Notes: generated by a model from the letters alone, not told the origin. Positions 42,820 through 54,469 are shown, counted from the first letter of the stretch. The stretch: DNA of 64,000 nucleotides from Epiperipatus broadwayi (GCA_028023455.1 JAQFVV010012442.1:1-64000), one strand, 5' to 3'. Numbers and translations are program-made.

Positions 42820-45332
42820 TGTACCGGTCAAAATAGTATGCTCACTTAATAAGATTCAAATCCTAAGCAAAAATACCTCGAATCCAACCATGCTCCAGAT
42901 ACACAGGTCTGGAGCGGTCCTGAATTCTAACCTATTTGCCTATTCTTCGAATCTCTGACCCAATGAACAACAATTCTGATGACACAGTAAAATTATTTTA
43001 AATCTGTGCCCAGAAGCAAAGCAAAGCGGTAAAGCATAAGATCAGACTGATGATGATGATCGAGGTGGGAGTAGCCCAGGAATTACATTTATTATACTTA
43101 TTTATTAATGCTAAGCTCTTAGCCAATGAAAATAGTTCTAAATATTAACTAGAAAATAATAATTCAAAAACAGACCAGGATTTACATGAAATAGATATAT
43201 TTATTAAATATTAAACAAATGCACATATATATTCCAAAAGATTTAGGAAACATATGTATATTTTAACAAATAGTTTCATGCATAGGACAATATTATGTAT
43301 TTACAAGACTTGGGAATTTGTTGTATAAAATCCCCTCTATCACTCATTTAATAAATATAATTTTACAGATACAATTTTATAGTTTTTTTTTTTTTATAAC
43401 TTATGCGGAGATAATAAGCTAATTAAAGAAAACTTTTGCTACGGAGCATTGTGGATGCTAAAATTAAATATAAAAGATTCTGACAGTTTTAACAGTAAAT
43501 GATTTATTTGATAACAGGCAAAATACGTGATTTCAATCATGTATTTCTTAGTAGAACTATTATTTATACTTTTATTTGCATTGTTTGGAAAAGACGTCTT
43601 TTATAAATAGAAACAAACAATATGCTTTATTTACAAGAGTAAGTTATGCAATCATTAATATAAATTAGATTTGCATCTATAGGAATCAATAACAGTTTTT
43701 AAAAGAAAGCATATTAACTCAATGAACTAAATGTCTTTTTACAAAATGAATCATTATCTTTAACACATCATTGCGACTTACTAAAGGTTAGGCGGATGGA
43801 TGATCAAATTCAAGAGCAAATTAACGGTACTAGCATACAATAATGGAATAAGGCCTCATGGCGATTGGATATTTTATCATTTAAAATAATACTTGAGACG
43901 AACTTAGATTTGATATATCTGCGCATTCTGGCGGAGCGATATCAAAGGAGAGGCTGAGTTTGAGACCTCAGATCATTATGTACTGCCATCTGCAGCACAT
44001 AATCCTCATAAACCTTACATTCCACAGAGAGTAGTGTATCTGAATGAACAATTTTTGAAAAGATAGGATGGGAGCTTTAGATGTTCCCAATGACTAAACA
44101 ATCGAGAAATGGAGAAGATAAAATATCAGAATAAAGGGGATGGTATGCCAGCAATGTTATTGGACATGAAAATAATTTTATAACATTATTTTAAAACTTG
44201 GAAATTGTCTAACCTCTTGGGCAATAATCTGTTTTTCAATCCTGAGTCATTTAACAAATCATATTGAATAATAACTTTTATTTATAATATTAAACTAGCA
44301 AAATTTATATTTAAGTTCGATTCCCAGATATGTATTAATTAAAGAATTAGACTTCCGGGTGATGGTAAGAAAAGGTGGAATTTTATATTAGGTGTCACAA
44401 TCTTTTATAATGGCAACTAAACAACAAAGTAAAATAAGCATCCACAATAAAATACTTTTAGATATAGAACCAAGCAAACAATTTCTATTTTAAATAAACA
44501 AATGAATATATTTTTTACTAATGAATTTGATTAAAGTTGTGAGGTTGACTGATACCAACATATTAGAGAAAATAATATATATATATTAAACAAAATAAAT
44601 TGTATATATTTAATTGAAGTGTATATAGTTATATAAACATAAATTGAGGGTGAAAGCAAACGTATATTTAGAATTACATAATTATTAATAAAGGATTATA
44701 GAGAGAGAGTTTACGAGCAAAACTAGCAAAACATCATAAATGGATCTATGAATTAATTGAGCTACAAATTATAAATCATCCGTGAATGTTCGTATTAAGA
44801 CAGCTGTAAATTACATGATTTTACCTAAGATATCAGCATAGCAGCAGGTTGGTTGGCAATTCTACGTCATCTCATATGGCCGGTCAGCTGGAATTTTGAT
44901 GGCTGATAGACAGTCCTACGAGAGAAGAAGAAAAAGGTGAAAAGAGTCCTCTACTCACCCTTCATCATGCAGAACATGTGTTGGCTTCTTAAAAGTAATT
45001 AAACTCAACTGACTAAACACTCCTCTGAACTCAACTAAAACTGAAAGTCTAAAAACTGAACTTCCTTTGATCTGTGGTTCCTTTTATAACATTTCAATAC
45101 CGCCCAGAATGCAAATTCATATACCAACCTTCTCTCTGTAATCCCTTTTAAAACAACATTTAATTCGCAAAAATATTTTCAATAGATAAGGCTTGAAATA
45201 CCATTTTTAGCTATTTTAAATCATTTGACAACAACTGATAAACGATTTGTTTTTTTTGATTTTAATTAAGATTTATACATTTTAATTATAGATGACAATC
45301 TGACTAGTGATAAAGATAATTTCAGTATTTCA
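42820..45332 (-). mobile_element. Probable 3' LTR of gag-only LTR element (element II)
   Basis: The part 42820-43770 is repeated in direct orientation at 48549-49478 (about 94% alike by eye). On the minus strand the repeat ends GACCGGTACA, an LTR-like CA end. I extend this LTR to 45332, where the minus strand reads TGAAATACTG directly after a purine-rich run (AAGAAAAATGGGGAAAGC), a good polypurine tract, and where a TATA box lies inside at 45080-45088. The extension beyond 43770 is inference, because the other copy does not contain it. Confidence 0.5.
45080..45088 (-). promoter_or_regulatory. TATA box of element II LTR
   Basis: Minus strand GTTATAAAAGGAACC. About 30 bases downstream AAGTTCAGTTTTTAG gives an initiator-like TCAGT. 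Fits transcription of element II towards lower coordinates. Confidence 0.4.
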
Positions 45333-45352
45333 AGCTTTCCCCATTTTTCTTA
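45333..45352 (-). other. Polypurine-tract candidate of element II
   Basis: Minus strand AAGAAAAATGGGGAAAGC immediately before TGAAATACTG. Used to set the LTR boundary. Confidence 0.4.
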
Positions 45353-45442
45353 TTTGTTACATTAAATACACACAGATATAACAAAAAATTACAATTATAT
45401 AAAGAAAAAGTTTAGTTGTCATCAATAAACATTAATAATATT

Positions 45443-45451
45443 ATTGCTTCA

Positions 45452-45493
<42 letters not shown>

Positions 45494-45505
45494 TGAAGCA
45501 ATATG

Positions 45506-45543
<38 letters not shown>

Positions 45544-45545
45544 CA
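45443..45545. repeat. Two adjacent inverted repeats with (TA)n hinges
   Basis: ATTGCTTCATTCAT (45443-45456) against ATGAATGAAGCAAT (45489-45502), and GATGTGTATA against TATACACATC (45505-45544). Both have TA tracts at the turn. Confidence 0.85.
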
Positions 45546-46266
45546 CACACACTGCTGTTTTATTTTAATAAATAAAAATTAATTTTATTAATCTTTCTAA
45601 TGATTTTACATACAGTGTGTGAGTGAATAGCATATATTTATAGCAAGGTCTGAATTGTGGAGATTGTGAAACATGAAGCATCGATGATGATTAGACATTG
45701 ATTGCTTCATTCTTTCCCACTTAAAATGACAAACAAAAATAAAAATCAGTAAAAAAAAAATACCTTAGTTGGAGTCTACTATCATTTTGGTGAGAAAAAC
45801 AACTTTAATAAATGAGTAAAAAAAAAAAAACTGCCTGTTATTTGAATCATGTTTCTAGTACGGAAATGACAAAATCTTTCATTCGTTCATTTTCTTAACT
45901 TTATTGTGGCTGATTATGATTTGTTTTATTCACTGAAATATTTGGTGTAGGTATTGAAATGTGAGAATGTCCATTTTCATTTTTTATTGTTTTTTTTAAC
46001 GTTGTTTATCCATGAACTGCTGCTTATTATTTGTTTTTTTTTTTAATATTTTCCTGGATCTGGAGGTATATGAGGGTTATAGGTATGTCTTTCTAGATCT
46101 CTTACTAAAATATTGAAAGCAGTCACAATATTGTGATTTGGTATATTATTATATTGTTCATTATTAAAAGTATCTGGCTTCAACAGAATTTCTCTAACCT
46201 TTTGGGATCTAATGGCATCCATTACAACATATTCACTTTGGGAGTTGAGAAGTTTTTCTCCATCTT

Positions 46267-47407
46267 TTATGAAACTATTTTTTTAACATATGTCCATGCT
46301 TTAAAACAAAGTTTATCATTTCTGTTTAAAGAGTTCAGCTCCTCATTAATTTTGTTCTGATCATATTTCATAAATAAATAATTATGGAATTTATTACAAT
46401 GGGCAGTATTGCACACAACTAAAGATCTGTCCACTTTCTTCATTTTCATATCAGGAGGCCATTCAGCATCATTCCTATCTTTAACTTTGATGTTTTCATT
46501 AATCCTTCATCATCACTTTTCCCCAGAACATCTTTGTAATTATTATGAAAATATAACTCAGAGTTATCAATTATGATTTCAGAAGATTTACCCAAAACAG
46601 TGTGTATTGATCTATTGATCACATTTTTCATGATCAATACAGCCATTCCATTTGAAGGTGCTAAACTGGTATCATCACTTTGAGATGGGCTGGCTTGCAG
46701 TAGTTTTGAAACCACCATTTCCTCAGTAATTACTTCATCTTTAGCTAAATTTGCTAGAGTAAAATTTTGACTGTAACTCCTGTCAAATCTCTTTTTTTTT
46801 TACTTTTCTCTTGAATAGAGTTGGCATTTGTATTCACTAACATAATCTCATGAGGTTCCAACCTTGTTTTATTTGGTTGAGGTTCTGTGTCCTCTGCTTC
46901 CCTGTCTTTTAAAAGTGCTTCCATGAAAACTATCTTATCTTTGGTTTCAGCATCAATATCATTTTGCTTGGGAATAGATACATCCTTGAAACCATCAGCT
47001 TGTGTGTCCTGAGTGATAGTAAGATCAATATTTTATTTTAGTCCTTTTAATTCATTAAGATCTCTTCTAAGTTCCTTCATCATCTCCATAAATTCTGCAT
47101 CTCTTTCTGCTTGTTCTCTTTCGTGTTTCATCTATTGTTCTGCTCGGTCTTGATTTTGTCTCAATCATTTCTGGTATGAGTTGCAAGATCTGCTTTTTTC
47201 CTCTGGAGTCATTGCTCCTATGGTTTCTTCACAATTCACTTTTCTTTCTTCTTTTGAAAGATAGTCAATTTTAAATGTGTCTGTGAAATATATTTTAATA
47301 TTTTGATTTAAACTTTTTATTTTATGTTTAACGTATTGTCCCTTATAATTGTTTGAAAATAAAACTAGCTTCTTTCTTCTTTTATTTTGCTTTAAACATA
47401 TTGTCAC
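46267..47407 (-). pseudogene. Gag-like coiled-coil ORF of element II, decayed
   Basis: Minus-strand coding trace of about 380 codons. From ATG 47407 one frame holds MTPEEKSRSCNSYQK, the coiled coil HEREQAERDAEFMEMMKELR and acidic/basic text up to about 46755, with in-frame stops near 47163, 47118 and 47036. It shifts into 46718-46446 (MVVSKLLQASPSQSDDTSLA) and again into 46449-46267 (WPPDMKMKKVDRSLVVCNTA). No zinc knuckle and no pol domain found. Lying between the two repeated segments and in the orientation given by LTR ends and polypurine tract, it is read as Gag-like. Confidence 0.45.
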
Positions 47408-47979
47408 TTCTAATTATTTGAAAAATAGGGCTTGTTTCCTTCTTCTTTTTATTTTATACAGGATATACACCTCTCTCCCTCCTCTCTTCAACTGTCTTCA
47501 TTTTGCCATTTTTTTTGTTGCTGCTGACTGCTGCTGATAACAGGGGGAAAATATTTGATCATAACATGTATGTGTATGATCTATTGGAATTCAACTGCCT
47601 TGCTGCTTGATTTTTGGTTGTTTTCCTGCACCTATAATAGACTCTTACAAAAAAAATTGATTAATGATTTGTTTCAGCAATATCATATATGTTTGCTCAT
47701 TACAATTATACATGGCAAAATAGTGGAAAATAATTAAACTCTCTCTCAACCCCTAACATCCTGGTTTGAACTCATTTTGATACATATTTTATTATATTAC
47801 TGTTGGCACATTTATATGGCTCCAGCCAACAGGATATAACAAAAAACAATTCCAAATACATCTGGGATACTCAACTAGTAAATATCACTAAGTATTTGTT
47901 ACACATTATAAACTCTATTACATATATAATGTACAGAAAATGAATGAAACATGAAGGGCACCTTGTTACAATCAAAGTT

Positions 47980-48350
47980 TATAACTTATGGCTGAAGTAT
48001 ATGGGTTTTATTTGCAAAACATAAGAAACACATTTTATATATTTGTAAAACCAGATACAGAAAAAAAATCACTTATGGGTGAAATACATGGGTTTTACTT
48101 GCAAAATATTTTTATTTTTGTGTACATAACATAAGAAACACATTTTATATGTCTATAAAACCAGATACAGAAAAAAAATTCACTTATGATTGTAATACAT
48201 GGGTATCAAAATTCTTTTCATTTTTTAAAAACAAGATTTTTTACATTTGTAGCTATTAACATAGAAAACAATATTTTTCTATAGTTGCAAAACCAGATAC
48301 AACAAAAACCATTTACATTTATGGTTGCAACACATGGACATTGGTTTTAA
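47980..48350. repeat. Irregular tandem repeat (about 85-135 bp)
   Basis: Four copies of ACTTATGG-TG-A-TACATGGG at about 47985, 48070, 48181 and 48316, each followed by AAACCAGATACA. Spacing varies through internal duplications. Lies in the leader region of element II. Confidence 0.65.
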
Positions 48351-48548
48351 TACAAAATTTGCACATTTTATATTTATAAAATCGGAAAACAAACTCGGGT
48401 AGGAAAGAAATATACATATCTATCATCAATGATCTCTTACAACCTTTTTTTTTTAAACATACATATAAACAGAATTCAGTACTCATGGTATGTCGGTGTT
48501 TATATCGAAGCCTCACTTGGGCAGCCAAGCCTGGAAAAAAATATCCAC

Positions 48549-49478
48549 TGTACCGGTCAAAATAGTATGTTCGCTTAATAAGATTCAAATCCTAAGCAAA
48601 AGTACCTCGAATCCGATCATGCTCGAGATACACAGGTCTGGAGCAGTCCTGAATTCTAACCTATTTGCCTATTCTTCGAATCTCTGACCCAATGAACAAC
48701 AATTCTGATGACACAGTAAAATTAGTTTAAATCCGTGCCCAGAAGCAAAGCAAAGCGGTATAGCATAAGGTCAGACTGATGATGATGATCGAGGTCGGAG
48801 TAGCCCAGTAATTACATTTATTATACTTATTTATTAATGCTAATCTCTTAGCCAACGAAAATAGTTCTAAATATTAATATAGAAAATAATAATTCAAAAA
48901 CAGACCAGGATTTACATGAAATAGATATATTTATTAAATAGTAAACAAACGCACATATATATTACAAAAGATTTAGGAAACGTATGTATATTTTACCAAA
49001 TAGTTTCACGCTTGGGACAATATTATGTATTTACAAAACTTGGGAATTTGTTGTATAAAATCCCCTCTATCACTCATTTAATAAATATAATTTTACAGAT
49101 ACAATTTTATAGTGTTTTATAACTTATGCGGAGATAATAAGCTAATTAAAGAAAACTTTTGCTACGGAGCGTTGTGGATGCCGAAATTAAATATAAAAGA
49201 TCGTGACAGTTTTAACAGTAAATGATTTATTTGATAACGGGCAAAATATATGATTTCAATCATGTATTTCTTAGGACTTTTATTCGCATTGTTTGGAAAA
49301 GACGTCTTTTAGAAATAGAAACAAACAATGCGCTTTATTTACGAGAGTAAGTTATGCAATCATTAATATAAATTAGATTTACGTCTATAGGAATTAATAA
49401 CAGTTTTTAAAAGAAAGCATCTTAACTCAATGAACTAAATGACTTTTTACGAAATGAATCATTATCTTTAACACATCA
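48549..49478 (-). mobile_element. 5' LTR remnant of element II
   Basis: Direct repeat of 42820-43770. On the minus strand it ends GACCGGTACA followed by GTGGATATTTTTTTCCAGG, so TGG falls two bases inside, at primer-binding-site position, though the rest is unlike the other elements. Only the 3' 930 bp of the LTR is present; the upstream part is missing. Two independent insertions of a short repeat is the alternative. Confidence 0.5.
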
Positions 49479-50200
49479 CACTATTTTAGTCAACTTTATG
49501 TATTGAATTTATCGAAGTGGATAATCTACTGATGTACACATTTTTTTTTTCTTTTTGCTTTCTCAAGTCTAAATCTCAGTAAAAAAAATTCTAGCAAACA
49601 GATGCTTTATTTTAGAAGAGATAATTTTTTTGCTCTTCATAGCTATCTTCGCTTTATTATGATTTCTTTCAAAGTCTAAACCATTTCAAATTTTTGTTGA
49701 TATTGTAAAATTATTTTAATGTTTTAATTTAAATGTATTGGGTGTTTTCGAAAGTAAGAAATGACAAATATTAATTATGGTAAGAAATGACAAATATTAT
49801 TTTTTCTTTTTTTCTTTTTAAGATATATCTCTCTAATTTATCAATAACATGATTCATAATGTTATGTAATAAAGATTTTTGACATTGAATTATTTAAGAA
49901 ACTTCAAACTGGAATTATGTATTTTTTATTCAGTCAATCTACAATACAATTCTGTTCTAACTTCAATTGGTTCTTCGATTTTTATATATCTTCAACATTA
50001 TTTTTTAAAGAAAAAACTTATAGAATACATTCAGAACATTGTAATACTGGATTTAAATTATTTCTGTCATCATAACTTTATTTAGCTGAATTAGTTTAAT
50101 TTATAAATCATTTTCCAATTGTAACAATGAAGTGTCACATGAGATTTTGAAATGTTAATATAATATATAACTATATTAAAAGTGTCTATAAATACATTCA
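49479..50200. other. AT-rich stretch without recognisable genes
   Basis: No supported feature. The 68-codon plus-strand frame at 49879 has no recognisable motif. Confidence 0.5.
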
Positions 50201-50201
50201 A

Positions 50202-50272
50202 GCGTTGGTGGCCTAGCGGTTAGCATAGCTGTCTTCCAAACAGTTGTGCCAGTTCGCTTCCTGGCCTAGGCT
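50202..50272 (+). repeat. tRNA-Gly(TCC)-like sequence, probable SINE head
   Basis: GCGTTGGTGGCCTAGCGGTT, then an anticodon arm CTGT-CTTCCAA-ACAG with TCC at anticodon position, then AGTTCGCTTCC as B box and CTGGCC. It follows the animal tRNA-Gly(TCC) closely, but the acceptor stem has mismatches and the B box a change, so it is not a working tRNA gene. A tRNA head attached to repetitive sequence suggests a SINE; the body that follows is an inverted hammerhead repeat of family B. Confidence 0.65.
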
Positions 50273-50281
50273 TTGTCATAT

Positions 50282-50475
50282 GAAAAAAATTGTCTATCAA
50301 TTCATTACATTGATTAAGACAGAAAATCACTCCATATAGTAGTGCAACAGTGCAAGCCAGAGTAATCAGTGGATGCAGGATGGTTTTTGCCCGAAATTTC
50401 TATCTATTGCCTACTCATCCAATTTCCCCAGAGGTGTTTCTAGCTTGTAGATTTCATGAGTGAGGAGCACTGGAT
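50282..50475 (-). mobile_element. Inverted family B repeat copy
   Basis: The reverse complement matches family B from its hammerhead through gatgagtaggcaat and into the start of the next monomer (CACTGATTACTCTGG, then CTATATGGAGTGATTTTCTG), with clear divergence. It meets a direct copy head to head at about 50490. Confidence 0.6.
50425..50466 (-). ncRNA. Degenerate hammerhead motif, family B
   Basis: Minus strand TCCTCA, CTCATGA (core G changed to C), stem II region with weak pairing, GAAA, then TGGGGA pairing with TCCTCA. The core mutation should abolish cleavage. Confidence 0.55.
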
Positions 50476-50489
50476 ATGAGAGCACTGAA

Positions 50490-50665
50490 CCTAGATCTTT
50501 GAATGTAAAGCAAATATTCTATGCACAAACCTTCCAAGTTCCATTGATTACTCTTGCTTTCATTGTGGCAATACTGTATGACAATTTTGCCTATGTGTAA
50601 AACAGTTTGTGTAAGCATAAAAAGTGGTGATCATGTAATGATGGTTGATGTTTTAATATAACATT
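50490..50665 (+). mobile_element. Direct family B repeat copy, partial
   Basis: Divergent match to the 5' part of the 31-kb monomers: TATGCACAAACCTTCC, TCCATTGATTACTCTTG, GGCAATACTGTATG, GTGATCATGTAATGATG. Ends before the hammerhead. Confidence 0.6.
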
Positions 50666-51355
50666 GATTACGTTTGGAGCATAATCCTAATTTATCCGCA
50701 TTTAGAATATTACATTAACATGAATAAATAAAACTCTCACTGCATCTGAAATAACATTACCCTACACAATGTTGTTGTTAAACTTTTTATTGGCAATCGA
50801 TTCCATTCAAATTAAAATATTTTTGCCTTTTTAAATCAACTGCCTCATCAGAATTTTTTTATCTTTAAATGTAATAATATACTGTTCTACTTTCAACTTG
50901 TGTACATATTTATTATTCACTTGAAAAAGATGTGGAATTATAAATATTTAAATAAAAATTGTAATCTTGTCATAGTAAGTTGAGTTTTCAATCACTGGAT
51001 TTTTATTAGATTTTGTGTTTGGTCATAAATCTCTTTTTTTGTCTTTTGAGAACAAACTTCATATTTTATTTTTAATTGTCAAGTTTAAATAGGTTCATTT
51101 ACACACACTAATAATGTCATATTTTTGTACAATTACTGTTTGATATTAATTGTAATTATAATTTAGAATTGTTACAAATCGAATGTTTTTTTTCGTTTTT
51201 TTTAAAAAGAATAACTCACTATGTAACAGATATTCCAACAAAACAGAAAACGATGGACAATAAAAAACAAACTAAGAAATAATAAGATAAAAAATAAACT
51301 GCAAACAGATAGGGAAGTTGCATTAGACAATTATATTTTTATTGTCAACAAAGCC

Positions 51356-51356
<1 letters not shown>
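50666..51356. other. AT-rich stretch without recognisable genes
   Basis: No supported feature. Confidence 0.5.
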
Positions 51357-51395
<39 letters not shown>

Positions 51396-51400
51396 TTTAA

Positions 51401-51437
<37 letters not shown>
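51357..51437. repeat. Pair of (TA)n tracts in the intron beside the sushi exon
   Basis: TA tracts at 51357-51388 and about 51404-51437 around TTTTAAATATAATATA. Confidence 0.9.
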
Positions 51438-51440
<3 letters not shown>

Positions 51441-51454
51441 TTTAAAATACTTAC

Positions 51455-51679
51455 TTAAATCATAAGGTAAGCAGTGTACTGGGCTCCATTCTTTTGTCCA
51501 ATTACCAAACACACAATAAGTTCTACTAGCCGAGTATGAGTGGTAACAATAAAAAGTTTTGATAGTGTTATGAGGAACATACATTCCATCTTTTATTACA
51601 TTATCTACATAATAATAGTTATGATATGTGTAAATTTTTATGTAACCATAAGCTGGAGGGTCTAATGTTAAAATACATC
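51455..51679 (-). CDS. Sushi/CCP domain exon
   Basis: A 225-bp minus-strand exon with good splice sites: acceptor TATAATTTCAG ending at 51680 and donor A|GTAAGTAT at 51455/51454, both phase 1. Symmetrical phase-1 exons are typical of sushi (complement control protein) modules. The translation has the four-Cys pattern: CILTLDPPAYGY, FYCYHSY, then C-VFGNWTKEWSPVHC with the conserved G-x-W and P-x-C. It encodes one extracellular, disulfide-bonded module of a secreted or membrane protein. No neighbouring module was found, so the gene must have large introns; the exon pair at 13.7-15.2 kb is on the same strand but nothing links them. TA tracts lie close on both sides. Confidence 0.85.
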
Positions 51680-51748
51680 CTGAAATTATATATATATATA
51701 TAATAAATAAAATGTCCATTAATTAAAAACAAAATTGTAATTATAATT

Positions 51749-51906
51749 GAAATAATAAATTTAAGGGTTTACAAACTATTACAAACAATCCTTAAATCTG
51801 CAGAAGTACTTTCGGTTAATTTCCTAAACCTGCCTCAACTGTCATTACTTCTGCAGATTTAATGATTGTTTATAATAGTTTGTTAACAGTTAAATTTATT
51901 ATTTCA
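51749..51906. repeat. Inverted repeat of about 60-bp arms (fold-back)
   Basis: TGAAATAATAAATTTAAGGG...TGCAGAAGTA (51749-51810) faces TACTTCTGCAGATTTAATG...TTATTATTTCA (51846-51906) with small mismatches. MITE-like, next to the direct repeat below. Confidence 0.75.
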
Positions 51907-52003
51907 TATATATATAATGTCACAAGTACATTCGGTAAATATAACTGATAACAGTTAAATTTATTATTTCATATATATATAATGTCACAAGTACATTCGG
52001 TAC
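51886..52003. repeat. Direct repeat, two copies of about 54 bp
   Basis: ACAGTTAAATTTATTATTTC followed by a short TA tract and AATGTCACAAGTACATTCGG occurs at 51886-51937 and 51950-52001. Confidence 0.85.
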
Positions 52004-52074
52004 AATAATACTATTAAAAGTTTTATATTCAAACTGTGTATGAGTATTATTTTACATTACTATCTAAAAGGCAG

Positions 52075-52076
<2 letters not shown>

Positions 52077-52131
<55 letters not shown>
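52077..52131. repeat. (TA)n microsatellite
   Basis: TA tract directly at the boundary of the second family A array. Confidence 0.97.
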
Positions 52132-52135
<4 letters not shown>

Positions 52136-52281
52136 AACAAAAACAAGTTACTCACATAACCTGCTATCACTTGTTATTTATGTTCAAAAGATGGCGCTTT
52201 ACCAAAACCACCGAACAAGTGTAAAATTTGTTTACATAAACGAAAAAAGAGTCAGAATTAACTACCTCTTCCATTTGCTCA

Positions 52282-52328
52282 CCCCCAGATCAGCTGATTT
52301 CAAGCTGGTTTGCTCTCCTCAGTGAGGG
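52282..52328 (-). ncRNA. Hammerhead ribozyme motif, family A, 52-kb inverted copy
   Basis: Minus strand CCCTCA, CTGAGGA (position 7 is variable in hammerheads), stem II GAGC-AAACCA-GCTT, GAAA, minimal stem III ATC-AGCT-GAT, C, then TGGGGG pairing with CCCTCA over six bp with one G-U. All conserved core bases present. Predicted cleavage between the bases at 52288 and 52287. Confidence 0.8.
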
Positions 52329-52501
52329 ATAGAGTATAGAAACTAGATCTAAACACTGACTCTCAAGTGTTTATGCAAAACGTTTCTATCAGATTGCAAG
52401 CGTGAATTTACCGGTCTGAAAAATTCATGCTTGCAATCTGATAGAAACGTTTTGCATAAACACTTGAGAGTCAGTGTTTACATCTAGTTTCTATACTCTA
52501 T

Positions 52502-52548
52502 CCCTCACTGAGGAGAGCAAACCAGCTTGAAATCAGCTGATCTGGGGG
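52502..52548 (+). ncRNA. Hammerhead ribozyme motif, family A, 52-kb direct copy 1
   Basis: CCCTCA 52502-52507, CTGAGGA 52508-52514, stem II 52515-52528, GAAA 52529-52532, stem III to T52541, cleavage expected after C52542, TGGGGG 52543-52548. Complete core, stems I and II paired. Confidence 0.8.
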
Positions 52549-52916
52549 TGAGCAAATGAAAGAGGTAGTTAATTCTGACTCTTTTTTCGTTTATGTAAAC
52601 AAATTTTACACTTGTTTGGTGGTTTTGGTAAAGCGCCATCTTTTGAACATAAATAACAAGTGATAGCAGGTTACGTGAGTAACTTGTTTTTGTTTTTCAT
52701 AAATGTACCTTTAAAGTTTTCTTGCAATGATATATATTTGCAGAGACTTTGATTATATGGTGATACTGAACTGAGATCAGACCCATATAAATATCTGGCT
52801 TGCTAGGCTGAGTTTGAAGACTTTACCGGTCTGAAAAATTCATGATTGCAATCTGATAGAAATGTTTTGCATAAACACTTGAGAGTCAGTGTTTAGATCT
52901 AGTTTCTATACTCTAT

Positions 52917-52963
52917 CCCTCACTGAGGAGAGCAAACCAGCTTGAAATCAGCTGATCTGGGGG
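52917..52963 (+). ncRNA. Hammerhead ribozyme motif, family A, 52-kb direct copy 2
   Basis: Identical in core and stems to the previous copy: CTGAGGA 52923-52929, GAAA 52944-52947, cleavage expected after C52957, TGGGGG 52958-52963. Confidence 0.8.
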
Positions 52964-53063
52964 TGAGCCAATGAAAGAGGTAGTTAATTCTGACTCTTTT
53001 TTCGTTTATGTAAACAAATTTTACACTTGTTCGGTGGATTTGGTAAAGCGCCATTTTTGAACA

Positions 53064-54469
53064 TATATATATATATATTGTAAGTATTCAGATTAATCAT
53101 CAATGTTATTAAAAAAAAATAAAGAATTTTATTGATCTTGTTTGGTTTTACTTTTCACATGATAAATGTTTAATGGGAGATCTTGAAAATATAGGTTTAA
53201 ATTGATAACCATGGTAACCTACAACATTTTAAATAATATTGCTTACTGCTAATTGTAATTTAAAAATCCAAATTTGTTATAACAAAACTCAAAAAAAAAA
53301 AATATAGACAAATAAATAAATTTTGAAAATAGTTCTGAGTGACATAAAAAAGTTTACTTGAATAGGATCAGTATTATTTTTACATATTTTAATTTATGTT
53401 ACTGCAGTCTCCATATTAACATTATTACACATAATTAAATGTTTTTAAAGTATCAGATATTTTTGTTTGTAATTTTTTTTTTTTAAAAAATATTACTATT
53501 TAAAAACATATGTTAATTATTTATATTTATAAAATGTATCAAGATTGTAATATCAATTTTTATTTTGATTTAAAAATAATAACAAAAATCATATTGAATT
53601 TAGACTTCATTTCAATGTATCCATTTCTCTCCAAACTTACATTCCACTTGTAAAACAAAGCAGGAATTTTACTGGAACACATCGTTTGTCATTGAGTGGG
53701 TTTTGAGTGAATTTCAACAGTTGTATGACAGCCATAATGTCAGAAATTGTGTAGTATAAATAGCCAGAAAAGACATTAATAGGACTTATTATCTTGTTTG
53801 TCATTGCTGAGGACAGATGTATTCCTCAGTTCTTTAAATAAACCTTAAAACTTTATTTTTAAATTATTAACCTATAAAATATGGAAGAATATAATTTTAA
53901 CTGTCTGCCTATTCATTTGAAGGGCAGCTTGCTGAAGAAGTCCCAAAGAAGATGGCAGCAGAAATGTGAAAGAAGGAAAACATATTAAAGAGAATGTGTT
54001 GTATGACAAACAGGCTATTTTCTTTTTAAAAAAAAGATTCCAGGTGTTAAAAATCCAAACATAACTACTATTATGTTCGAGGAATACTATATTTCAAGTC
54101 AAGAAAATCAAAGGGATCAACTGGATTAATTCATATTAATAAGCAATTTAAACTCCACTCTTCTAATTCAAAGAAAAAGAAGGACAGGGCTAATATTAAA
54201 TTCATCACTTGATTTGACAGGATTATTCTATCTGAACATTATCGCTAATGAAAAAAAAGAAAATATTGAAGCTGACAAAATATGAATATTTGTTTCATCT
54301 GATGATTTGAAAGCTGGACCTTAAGAGAAACATTGAAAGTTCAGCATTATATCTTCTCTACTCAAAGAAATAAATGCATCTCTACATCTTAGGACTGAAA
54401 ATAACAAAGCTATGATGGATAAATGAAGCCTTTTACTAAGGGTATTATTTTTTTTTGAATTTTTGTTTA

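Larger units (their letters stand above)
52132..53063. mobile_element. Second Penelope-type hammerhead array (family A): one inverted, then direct copies
   Basis: Inverted copy 52132 to about 52411, then direct copies from about 52412, with equivalent points 414 bp apart (52589 and 53003). Same unit as the 26-kb array (about 80-85% alike by eye). The left end starts at the same internal point (complement of CTTGTTTTTSTTTTTCA) where the 26-kb array ends, and the right end (GCGCCATTTTTGAACATA) stops where the 26-kb array begins; both abut TA tracts. No ORF remnant here: a non-autonomous or solo terminal-repeat copy. Confidence 0.75.
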
